NCBI GenBank assembly: GCA_900556845.1
Contig: USQO01000056.1
Coordinates: forward strand, 1 to 13,503
DNA length: 13,503 nt
Reading direction: 5' to 3'
Source of the DNA: an uncultured Bacteroides sp.
GTDB taxonomy: Bacteria > Bacteroidota > Bacteroidia > Bacteroidales > Bacteroidaceae
Part shown: piece by piece, positions 1-6,557 of the stretch
Layout of the letters: each line of letters opens with the position of its first letter
Numbering within the stretch: the stretch's first letter is position 1
Made by a program: the position numbers and the translations under genes
The notes under the pieces: model-generated
What the model was told of the DNA's origin: nothing
Databases searched by the model: none
The model's input: only the letters and a program-made list of their open reading frames with translations

Positions 1-67
1 AAAAATACTACTCTGTGGAAAAAAGGTAAGTCGTTTCGTTTTATGGTCATAAATAAAATACTTCGTA

Positions 68-75
68 TAACTTTA
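68..75 (+). promoter_or_regulatory. Weak candidate -7 box before the fimbrillin gene
   Basis: TAACTTTA matches the Bacteroides -7 consensus TAnnTTTG at all but the last base. It ends 11 bp before the fimbrillin ATG, which would leave a very short leader, and no -33 TTTG is visible at the right distance. In such AT-rich DNA a match of this quality can easily arise by chance. The gene could equally be transcribed from upstream of the window. Confidence 0.2.
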
Positions 76-86
76 AAAATTGTATT

Positions 87-1016
87 ATGAAAAATTATTT
101 TTTAGGAGCCTTTTTGTTGGCTTTGACTGCATGTCAGCAAGATGCTATGCTAGGAGCAAATGAAAATGCAGAAACTTCACCAGTTGTTTTGAAAACAGTA
201 ATAGACGCTCATCCCCAAAGCCGTATTTCTAATAATACAGAAACAGGTGAAAGCACTTTTGTTGAAGGTGATAAAATAGGGCTATTTATGGCTGAATCTA
301 CTAATCCAGTTGCCTTTACATACAGCGGAACAGATTGGGATGCTGCAACAATGCTTTACTGGCCTGATAATAAAGCGGATTTTTTGTTTGAAGCTTTTTA
401 TCCATTTATAGAATCTGCTCAGAGAGATAATATTTCGATGCCTTCACTTGCTGTTCAGGATGGAACATTAGAGGATGTAGCAAAGAAAGATTTCTTAATA
501 GCCAGTCATACACAAAACTTTGGTGATAATGGAGTAGTTACTTTGTCATTTAGTCATCAGTATAGCTTAATGGCTTTTAATGTTAAAATCAATGTTGAAG
601 GGGGTGAAACTCCCACTTTGCAATCACTTACCTTAAATGGAGATAAGATTATAGCATCAGCTACTTATTCGTTTGTTTCTGCGAGTGCTACTATTCAAGA
701 ACCGAGTGAGGGAGCAGAGTTGGCTTTATCTGTAAATAAGCCTTGTGGTGAAGACGGAGAAGTGTTATATTGCTTGCTGAATCCAGTTAAGTTGCTTTCC
801 GGATTTACTATTACTTGTAATTATACGGTAGGAGATGAGCCTTATGTGGCTACAGCAACATTGTCCGATCCAGGTTTGGAAAAAGGAAATATGTATCAGT
901 ATCAGCTTTCTATTAAAGAGCGTAGTATTGAAGTTTCAGGTTGTACCGTATCAAAATGGAATATTCAAGAACTAGAGAATATAGTGATTGATGCTTTTGA
1001 AGATAATAAAGAATAA
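87..1016 (+). CDS. Fimbrillin family lipoprotein (Mfa-like)
   Basis: This is probably a surface-anchored fimbrial subunit or fimbria-associated adhesin of the Bacteroidales type V (lipoprotein-precursor) pilus class. The N-terminus is a lipoprotein signal with lipobox LTAC, so Cys16 would be lipidated. Fimbrillin-family features follow: FVEGDKIGLF at residues 58-67, W84, YWP at 91-93 and EAFYPF at 102-107. A helix-poor, beta-rich second half runs to the C-terminus, which contains VSGCTVSKW. The 309-aa length is normal for the Mfa_like family. The ATG at 87 gives a complete signal peptide. No partner gene (anchor, tip or regulator) lies downstream, so any fimbrial partners must be to the left of the window. 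Family assignment is firm. Whether it is a shaft, tip or stand-alone adhesin cannot be told. Confidence 0.85.
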   Translation: MKNYFLGAFLLALTACQQDAMLGANENAETSPVVLKTVIDAHPQSRISNNTETGESTFVEGDKIGLFMAESTNPVAFTYSGTDWDAATMLYWPDNKADFLFEAFYPFIESAQRDNISMPSLAVQDGTLEDVAKKDFLIASHTQNFGDNGVVTLSFSHQYSLMAFNVKINVEGGETPTLQSLTLNGDKIIASATYSFVSASATIQEPSEGAELALSVNKPCGEDGEVLYCLLNPVKLLSGFTITCNYTVGDEPYVATATLSDPGLEKGNMYQYQLSIKERSIEVSGCTVSKWNIQELENIVIDAFEDNKE

Positions 1017-1041
1017 AAATAATCATTATAGGACTGTATTC

Positions 1042-1074
1042 TTTGGGTAGATATTAGAAAAACATGTAATTTTG
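1042..1074 (+). promoter_or_regulatory. Bacteroides-type promoter of xpt
   Basis: TTTG at 1042-1045 (-33 box) is followed after 21 bp by TAATTTTG at 1067-1074, a perfect TAnnTTTG -7 box. Transcription would start near 1080, giving a leader of roughly 30 nt before the xpt ATG. That leader is too short to hold a purine riboswitch. Confidence 0.7.
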
Positions 1075-1098
1075 CAGCTTCATACAAAAAGTTATAAA

Positions 1099-1104
1099 AA
1101 GGAG
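1099..1104 (+). promoter_or_regulatory. Shine-Dalgarno site of xpt
   Basis: AAGGAG lies 7 nt before the ATG at 1112. A good Shine-Dalgarno site is uncommon in Bacteroidetes and is not seen before the other genes here. It supports the chosen start. Confidence 0.45.
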
Positions 1105-1111
1105 CTGTGAT

Positions 1112-1681
1112 ATGAAAGCGTTAAAAGAGCGTATTTTGCGTGATGGCAAATGTTTCGAAGGGGGAATTTTGAAGGTTGATAATTTTATTAATCATCAGAT
1201 GGACCCGATTTTGATGAAATCAATGGCCGTTGAGTTTGTGCGACGTTTTGCTAGTACAAAGATTAATAAAGTGATGACAATTGAGGCAAGTGGTATTGCA
1301 CCTGCTATAATGGTAGGGTATTTGCTGGAGTTGCCCGTTGTTTTTGCTAAAAAGAAAAAACCAAGCACCATGGAAAACATGCTGACTACTACGGTTTATT
1401 CTTTCACAAAAGACCGTACTTACGATGTTTGTGTAAGTAAGGATTATTTGTGTGAAGGCGATAAGGTGCTTTTTATAGATGATTTCCTAGCTAATGGTAA
1501 TGCAGCGAAAGGAGTAATCGACTTGGTTAACAAGGCTGGAGCCGAACTTGTTGGCATGGGTTTCTTAATAGAAAAAGCATTTCAGCATGGAGGCGACTAT
1601 TTGCGTAACGCCGGCATACATGTAGAATCATTGGCTATAATCGATAGCTTGGATGATTGCAAGATTGTAATTAGAGATTAA
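1112..1681 (+). CDS. xpt: Xanthine phosphoribosyltransferase
   Basis: A cytosolic purine salvage enzyme that converts xanthine and PRPP to XMP and pyrophosphate. The 189-aa protein closely follows the Bacillus subtilis Xpt pattern along its whole length. It begins MKALKERI, has the LKVDNFINHQMDP segment at residues 20-32 and IEASGIAPA at 57-65 (substrate-side loop). The type I PRTase PRPP-binding motif VLFIDDFLANGNA is at 119-131, with the acidic pair D123-D124. The conserved tail segment IEKAFQ...VESLA is also present. Length and both ends match the family, so the gene is intact. It sits 95 bp after the fimbrillin gene with its own promoter and is followed by a purine permease, which supports xanthine as the substrate. 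Confidence 0.95.
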   Translation: MKALKERILRDGKCFEGGILKVDNFINHQMDPILMKSMAVEFVRRFASTKINKVMTIEASGIAPAIMVGYLLELPVVFAKKKKPSTMENMLTTTVYSFTKDRTYDVCVSKDYLCEGDKVLFIDDFLANGNAAKGVIDLVNKAGAELVGMGFLIEKAFQHGGDYLRNAGIHVESLAIIDSLDDCKIVIRD

Positions 1682-1696
1682 ATAATATCTACCTTT

Positions 1697-1750
1697 CCAC
1701 AAATACCTGCTTGCATTTTAGGTGGAAGCTGGTATTTGTGGTTTTTTATT
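1697..1750 (+). terminator. Hairpin plus T-run between xpt and the permease
   Basis: CCACAAATACC at 1697-1707 pairs perfectly with GGTATTTGTGG at 1731-1741. After one T-T mismatch the stem continues as GCTT (1709-1712) with AAGC (1726-1729). A run rich in T follows at 1742-1753. It has the form of an intrinsic terminator, but it sits inside a functional gene pair with 27 nt left before the permease ATG. It may therefore be leaky or regulated rather than a full stop. Confidence 0.75.
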
Positions 1751-1768
1751 TTTATATAATTGAAATAG

Positions 1769-3103
1769 ATGGAAAAAGAACAGACAGAAAAAGTGAATGC
1801 AGGTCTTATTTATGGCTTGAATGACCGTCCTCCTGTAAAGGATGCTATTTTTGCAGCTTTGCAGCATTTGTTGGCAATCTTTGTAGCTATTATTACTCCT
1901 CCGTTGATTATTGCAGGAGCATTGAAACTGGATTTGGAAACTACAGGATATCTGGTTTCCATGGCATTGTTTGCTTCGGGTATTTCAACTTTTATACAAT
2001 GTCGTAAACTTGGTCCGATAGGATGTGGCTTGCTTTGTATTCAGGGTACTAGCTTCTCGTTTATCGGTCCTATCATTTCGGCAGGATTAACCGGAGGGCT
2101 GGCAACTGTCTTTGGAGCTTGTATTGCAGCATCTACAATGGAAATGCTTATAAGTCGCGTACTGAAGTACACCCGTAAAATTATTACTCCACTTGTATCA
2201 GGTATTGTTGTTACCCTTATCGGTATGAGTTTGATTAAAGTCGGCATCTCAGCTTGTGGTGGAGGTGCTGTTGCACAGGCTAATGGTACTTTCGGTTCTT
2301 TACGTTATGTTGGTTTGTCGGCATTGGTATTGGTCTTGATTATCTTCTTTAACCGAAGCAATAACCGTTATCTGCGCATGAGCTCTATCGTTATAGGTTT
2401 GATTGTTGGGTATGTAGTTTCTTGGTTTATGGGAATGGTTGATTTTTCTTCTGTTCAAAGTTATGGAGGCTTTAATTTACCACTTCCGTTCCGTTATGGC
2501 TTGTCTTTTGATATATCTTCTATTATCGCACTAGGAATTGTGTATGTGATAACCGCCATCGAGGCTTATGGAGATATAACCGCCAATTCTCTTATTTCCG
2601 GAGAACCGGTAGAAGGAGAAACTTTTGTGAAAAGAGCGTCTGGAGGTATATTAGCCGATGGTTTCAACTCTATGTTGGCCGGTTTCCTTAACTCATTCCC
2701 TAATTCTATTTTCGCTCAAAACAATGGAATGATACAGCTTACAGGAGTAGCAAGTCGATATGTGGGTTATTATATTGCCGGTTTTCTGATTATTTTAGGA
2801 CTGTTCCCAGCCGTAGGTCTTGTTTTTTCATTAATGCCTGAACCTGTACTTGGAGGTGCAACTCTATTGATGTTTGGAACAGTGGCTGCTGCTGGTATCC
2901 GTATTATTGCCGCACAGAAGATTGACCGTAAGGCTACTTTGGTTATGGCACTGAGTTTTTCTTTGGGATTAAGTGTAGAACTTGTTCCAGAAATCCTGTC
3001 ACAATTGCCCGAAACGATTCGTAATATCTTTGCTTCTGGTATTACTACTGGTGGTGTGACAGCTATTTTGTCTAATATCTTGATTCGTATTAAAGAGGAA
3101 TAA
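1769..3103 (+). CDS. NCS2 family xanthine/uracil permease
   Basis: An inner-membrane nucleobase transporter, probably a proton symporter for xanthine (PbuX/UacT type) that feeds the upstream phosphoribosyltransferase. The 444-aa protein is hydrophobic throughout with many membrane helices, as expected for the 14-helix NCS2 fold. Family landmarks are the Gln-His pair Q32-H33 in the first helix (LQHLLA) and the acidic motif AIEAYGD with E265. The NCS2 signature QNNGMIQLT starts at residue 317, within a well-conserved NSFPNSIFAQNNG stretch. Length is normal and no frame break is seen. Xanthine specificity is inferred from the xpt neighbour. Uracil or urate transport is possible from sequence alone. 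No promoter is visible in the 27 nt between the preceding hairpin and the ATG, so it is likely read through from xpt. Confidence 0.9.
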   Translation: MEKEQTEKVNAGLIYGLNDRPPVKDAIFAALQHLLAIFVAIITPPLIIAGALKLDLETTGYLVSMALFASGISTFIQCRKLGPIGCGLLCIQGTSFSFIGPIISAGLTGGLATVFGACIAASTMEMLISRVLKYTRKIITPLVSGIVVTLIGMSLIKVGISACGGGAVAQANGTFGSLRYVGLSALVLVLIIFFNRSNNRYLRMSSIVIGLIVGYVVSWFMGMVDFSSVQSYGGFNLPLPFRYGLSFDISSIIALGIVYVITAIEAYGDITANSLISGEPVEGETFVKRASGGILADGFNSMLAGFLNSFPNSIFAQNNGMIQLTGVASRYVGYYIAGFLIILGLFPAVGLVFSLMPEPVLGGATLLMFGTVAAAGIRIIAAQKIDRKATLVMALSFSLGLSVELVPEILSQLPETIRNIFASGITTGGVTAILSNILIRIKEE

Positions 3104-3110
3104 TAAAAAA

Positions 3111-3139
3111 GGTGATTGATTCTTATTGAGTCAATCACC
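3111..3139. terminator. Bidirectional terminator between convergent genes
   Basis: GGTGATTGA (3111-3119) pairs with TCAATCACC (3131-3139). The stem extends inward through a T-G wobble and two more pairs to 12 bp, with a TTATT loop. On the plus strand it is followed by AAAATTTGTTTT. On the minus strand it is followed by TTTTTTATT. It therefore suits both the permease and the convergent small gene, whose TGA stop lies within the stem. Confidence 0.85.
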
Positions 3140-3311
3140 AAAATTTGTTTTGCAAGGCATTATATTCAAATCCTACATTTCTAAGTGTTGCCAGCAAATT
3201 TTCTTTGTTAACATTCATATCATCACAAAGCTCATCTAGAGAAGCATATTCATCTCTTAGTTTCATGTTGATGAAGCTAAAAAGCATCATCGGATCTTTA
3301 GGTAATTCCAT
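3135..3311 (-). CDS. DUF4250 domain-containing small protein
   Basis: A 58-aa protein that begins MELPKDPMMLFSFINMKLRD and ends GFEYNALQNKFW. This is the full-length pattern of the DUF4250 family as I know it (LPKDPxMLxSxxNxKLRD at the N-terminus, GFEYNxxxNxFW at the C-terminus). The function is unknown. The central SLDELCDDMNVNKENLLATL segment reads like a small helix-turn-helix unit, which is my inference. There is no signal peptide or membrane helix, so it is probably cytosolic. The ATG at 3311 is preceded by a perfect -7 box (3340-3347), giving a leader of about 25 nt. The stop codon falls inside the shared terminator stem, so the 3' end of the gene is very compact. Confidence 0.88.
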   Translation of the reverse strand: MELPKDPMMLFSFINMKLRDEYASLDELCDDMNVNKENLLATLRNVGFEYNALQNKFW

Positions 3312-3339
3312 ACTGTAAATACTTTTTTATTTTTCGGCG

Positions 3340-3347
3340 CAAATTTA
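3340..3347 (-). promoter_or_regulatory. -7 box of the DUF4250 gene
   Basis: On the minus strand this reads TAAATTTG, a perfect TAnnTTTG, 28 bp before the ATG at 3311. No clear -33 TTTG is seen. It lies 13 bp from the oppositely directed -7 box at 3361-3368. Confidence 0.55.
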
Positions 3348-3360
3348 CAATAAAAAAACT

Positions 3361-3368
3361 TATCTTTG
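3361..3368 (+). promoter_or_regulatory. -7 box of the sulfatase gene
   Basis: TATCTTTG is a perfect TAnnTTTG, 30 bp before the ATG at 3399. Transcription would start near 3373. This rules out the in-frame TTG at 3366 as a start, because it lies inside the promoter. No convincing -33 box is visible. Confidence 0.6.
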
Positions 3369-3398
3369 ACGCATTCTAAATATTATAAACTTGAAAAT

Positions 3399-4976
3399 AT
3401 GAAAAAAATTTCCTCATCCCTTTGTTGGTCATTAGCAGGTACAGCTTTGGCTGTTAGTGCTACATCATGTGGCAGTCAGAAGAAGGAGACTGCTCAGAAG
3501 CCATATAATATTGTTTATATCATGACGGATGACCATACGGCTCAAATGATGAGTTGTTATGACACGCGTTATATTGAAACGCCTAATTTGGACCGTATTG
3601 CTCGGGATGGGGTACGTTTTACCAACAGCTTTGTAGCCAACTCTTTGAGTGGCCCAAGCCGTGCATGTCTTTTTACGGGTAAGCATAGTCATGCAAATGG
3701 TTTTACAGATAATACGACTTGTGTGTTCGACGGTTCACAGCAAACTATGCCTAAGTTGCTTCAGAAAGCTGGATATGAAACAGCTGTCATTGGTAAATGG
3801 CATTTGGAGAGCTTGCCTACCGGTTTTGATTACTGGGAAATAGTGCCTGGTCAAGGCGATTATTATCAGCCTCGCTTCATAACGATGAACAATGATACGA
3901 TAACCAAAGACGGGTATCTTACCAATGTAATTACCGATATGAGTTTGGACTGGATGGAGAATCAGCGTAATAAGGAAAAACCTTTCTGCTTGTTTATTCA
4001 TCATAAAGCAATCCACCGCAACTGGTTACCAGAGTTGAAATATTTGTCTTTATATGAAGATAAAACCTTCCCGTTACCAGATAATTTTTACGATACCTAC
4101 GAAGGACGTGAAGCTGCAGCAGCCCAGGAAATGAGTATTTTGCAGGATATGGATATTATTTACGATACAAAAATGTATCGCAAAGATAAAGATTCACGTC
4201 TGAAAGCAACATACGAAGATTATATAGGCCGTCTGAAACCAGAGGAACGAAAAATATACGATGCTTTTTATGAGCCGCTTATTGAAGAGTTTTATAAGAA
4301 AAATCCCAAAGGTAAAGAACTGGCCGAATGGAAGTATCAGCGTTATATGCGTGACTATGCTAAAGTTGTGAAATCACTGGATGACAATGTGGGACGTGTA
4401 CTGGATTATTTGGAAGAAAAAGGTATGCTGGATAATACATTGGTGGTTTACACATCCGACCAAGGTTTTTATATGGGTGAACACGGATGGTTCGACAAAC
4501 GTTTTATGTACGAAGAATCTATGCGTACTCCTTTGCTGATGCATTTGCCTAAAGGTTTTGATAAACGGGGAGATATACCTCAGATGGTACAGAACATAGA
4601 TCATGCCGCTACATTCCTTGATTTGGCAGGTGTTCCTGTTCCTGAGGATATTCATGGTGTTTCAGTATTGCCTTTGTTGAGAGGTGAAGAACCGAAAGAC
4701 TGGAGAAAATCGCTTTATTATCATTTTTATGAATATCCGGCAGAACATATGGTTAAACGTCATTATGGAGTTCGAACTGAACAATATAAGTTGATACATT
4801 TCTACAATGATATTGATTGCTGGGAACTGTATGATTTGAAGGCTGATCCTCACGAAATGCATAATCTGTATGGCAGCAAAGGATACGAAGAAATTACAGA
4901 AACACTGAAAAAAGAATTGGTTCGTTTGCAGAATCAGTATAAAGATACAGCTGCTTTGAAACTGAATGGTTTTTAA
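3399..4976 (+). CDS. Serine-type sulfatase, lipoprotein (S1 family)
   Basis: A type I sulfatase that hydrolyses sulfate esters, probably on host glycans such as mucin or glycosaminoglycan sugars. The signal peptide ends in SATSC, suggesting a lipoprotein with lipidated Cys24. Metal ligands D44-D45 are in IMTDDHT. The formylglycine motif S-G-P-S-R runs from S84 to R88 and continues ACLFTG. This is the Ser form, matured by the radical-SAM enzyme anSME. The second signature is GKWHL from G132. D354-Q355 and K367 complete the active site in DQGFYMGEHGWFDKR. The C-terminal subdomain (YYHFYEYP to WELYDLKADPHEMHNLYG) resembles SulfAtlas S1_11 N-acetylglucosamine-6-sulfatases, but the subfamily is an inference. 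The ATG at 3399 is chosen because a -7 box covers the upstream in-frame TTG. The 525-aa length is normal. No SusC/SusD pair or glycosidase is beside it. Confidence 0.93.
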   Translation: MKKISSSLCWSLAGTALAVSATSCGSQKKETAQKPYNIVYIMTDDHTAQMMSCYDTRYIETPNLDRIARDGVRFTNSFVANSLSGPSRACLFTGKHSHANGFTDNTTCVFDGSQQTMPKLLQKAGYETAVIGKWHLESLPTGFDYWEIVPGQGDYYQPRFITMNNDTITKDGYLTNVITDMSLDWMENQRNKEKPFCLFIHHKAIHRNWLPELKYLSLYEDKTFPLPDNFYDTYEGREAAAAQEMSILQDMDIIYDTKMYRKDKDSRLKATYEDYIGRLKPEERKIYDAFYEPLIEEFYKKNPKGKELAEWKYQRYMRDYAKVVKSLDDNVGRVLDYLEEKGMLDNTLVVYTSDQGFYMGEHGWFDKRFMYEESMRTPLLMHLPKGFDKRGDIPQMVQNIDHAATFLDLAGVPVPEDIHGVSVLPLLRGEEPKDWRKSLYYHFYEYPAEHMVKRHYGVRTEQYKLIHFYNDIDCWELYDLKADPHEMHNLYGSKGYEEITETLKKELVRLQNQYKDTAALKLNGF

Positions 4977-4989
4977 ATAAACAATAATA

Positions 4990-6453
4990 ATGGATAGGGT
5001 GGAGGCTCATAACTTTTCGAAGGATGTTGACGAGACATTATTGCAACTGATAGACTTGCCATACGATGACTTGATTGCATTTTTGGAAGACTATGCAAAC
5101 AGCCATCCGGAATTTTGTGCTGCTTTGCATCAGAGACTACATGGAAGTGATGAGCCTCCTGTCCTTAAAAAATCTTTTTCAGAGCAAATCGATATTGCTT
5201 TCAGAAAATATTATTATCCTTCTGCCGAGCTTATTGTTACAGACGACAGCTTGCGTATGAATGAGCTTTCTTCACAGTTGCAAGTCTTTCTGCAGCATGC
5301 GTTGGAAGCCGTAAACTGTAAAAACTACGAAGATGCTGCATCTATAGGCTTGGCTATACTTCGGTCTGCCGGAAATTATTGGGTTAATGATACTTTAGAA
5401 ACCTACTATGATGAGGAATTTCCACTAGCTTGTGATTGCCAGGATGCCGCGAATCTTTTATTGGAGGTTTGTAAGCAGTGTAAACAAGTGTCCCTTTTAC
5501 AGCAAATATGGGCTGAATTGCTTTTAGTAGCCGATTTAGATTTATTTCGGGGAAGCTCTGTAATGGATTTCTCTGAATTTTTGGCTCATGTAGCTGTTCT
5601 TATTCTTCCTTTTGATGAGGCTTTGTCCTACCTGAATCGTGTTATAGACCAGAAAGCGGAAAGCGGAATCGCTGTTTCTCCTCTTGTTTTGTTGAAACTA
5701 GAATTCTTGAAACAAAACAAAGCTGATTTTTTATCTGTTTGTTGGAAATACATTCATCTTCCCAGAGTGCGTGAATGGTATGTCGACTGGTTATTAAAAA
5801 ACAGCCGTTTTGAGGATGCATTACGTATTTTGTCGGAGGGAATATCTTTGATTAAAGACGATGGATTCCGTTCCAGAGCCTATTTGTTGTCGTGGCTGAA
5901 GAAGAAAATATCAATCTATGAAACCCAGAAGAATTCAGCTTGCGTTATAGAAGTTGCACATGAACTATTTGTTCTCTCTGAAGAAAAACTACCTTATTAC
6001 AGGATTTTGAAAAAATGGGTAGATGGCACTGTCTGGGATAACTTTCTCGCCGGTTTATTGAAAGAAGTAACTTTTTCTACTGATATCAGAGGTAGAAACG
6101 AACTGGTAGAGATTTATCTGGAAGAAAAAAAATATCCTGCGTTGTTTCAGATGCTGTCGGTTCATACTCCTGACCGGCTTATGATTTTACTGTATTATGT
6201 TTCTTTTCTTCAGAAATATTCTACTGCCGAATTGTTACGTTTTTTGCAGGAAGAGCTAAGATATGTAGTAGAGGAAAAATGCGGGGCCAATTTATTCCCT
6301 CTTCTGCGAACAGCATTCCGGACTATCAGTACGTTGCCAGGTGGTTTTGAAGTAATCCATGCTTTATTGTCCGAGTTTGAATGGAAATATAGGGGAAGAG
6401 CTTCTTTTATATTGGAGCTTAAAGATTTAAGAGGAGTGTATTGGGAAAAATAA
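4990..6453 (+). CDS. Helical-repeat protein, SWIM-zinc-finger-like, unknown role
   Basis: I do not recognise a named function. The 487-aa protein has no signal peptide or membrane helix, so it is probably cytosolic, and it is almost all alpha-helical with TPR-like hairpins (for example residues 100-120 and 265-330). Two stretches resemble the parts of SWIM zinc-finger proteins outside the zinc motif. One is the early DLPYDDLIAFLEDYANSHPEF, and the other is the ending EWKYRGRASFILELKDL, which recalls their usual ...YRRRPALLDEL tail. The SWIM motif itself (CxCx(n)CxH) is not found. Four cysteines cluster at 148, 150, 161 and 164 (CDC and CKQC), which may or may not bind metal. It starts 13 bp after the sulfatase stop, so the two are probably co-transcribed. 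The family link is a tentative inference from memory. Confidence 0.8.
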   Translation: MDRVEAHNFSKDVDETLLQLIDLPYDDLIAFLEDYANSHPEFCAALHQRLHGSDEPPVLKKSFSEQIDIAFRKYYYPSAELIVTDDSLRMNELSSQLQVFLQHALEAVNCKNYEDAASIGLAILRSAGNYWVNDTLETYYDEEFPLACDCQDAANLLLEVCKQCKQVSLLQQIWAELLLVADLDLFRGSSVMDFSEFLAHVAVLILPFDEALSYLNRVIDQKAESGIAVSPLVLLKLEFLKQNKADFLSVCWKYIHLPRVREWYVDWLLKNSRFEDALRILSEGISLIKDDGFRSRAYLLSWLKKKISIYETQKNSACVIEVAHELFVLSEEKLPYYRILKKWVDGTVWDNFLAGLLKEVTFSTDIRGRNELVEIYLEEKKYPALFQMLSVHTPDRLMILLYYVSFLQKYSTAELLRFLQEELRYVVEEKCGANLFPLLRTAFRTISTLPGGFEVIHALLSEFEWKYRGRASFILELKDLRGVYWEK

Positions 6454-6455
6454 AA

Positions 6456-6484
6456 ACTGTCCGAGAAATCACTTCTCAGACAGT
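6456..6484. terminator. Terminator between convergent units
   Basis: ACTGTC (6456-6461) pairs with GACAGT (6479-6484). After one C-A mismatch, GAGAA pairs with TTCTC around an ATCAC loop. The stem starts 3 nt after the stop of the 487-aa gene. On the plus strand no T-run follows. On the minus strand the hairpin is followed by TTTTTATTTTT, so it best suits the efflux operon and may serve both. Confidence 0.65.
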
Positions 6485-6557
6485 CTAAGCATTCAGTTAT
6501 CTAATGGATTGATAACAATTTATATATATATAATAGAGTGTTTGATCCGTAAAATAA

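Noticed and set aside
41..52. TTATG-GT-CATAA palindrome, with TGGTCATAAA shared with 13472-13481, considered as flanking repeats of an inserted element
   Set aside because: The shared segment is only 10 AT-rich bases with no extension, and the genes between are ordinary chromosomal ones.
1080..1111. Purine riboswitch before xpt
   Set aside because: The mapped-by-motif promoter leaves only about 30 nt of leader, too short for the aptamer, and no riboswitch core is seen.
6496..6516. GTTATC/GATAAC inverted repeat after the 6456-6484 terminator
   Set aside because: The arms are only 6 bp with a 9-nt loop in AT-rich DNA, and no clear T-run follows on either strand. A much better terminator is next to it.
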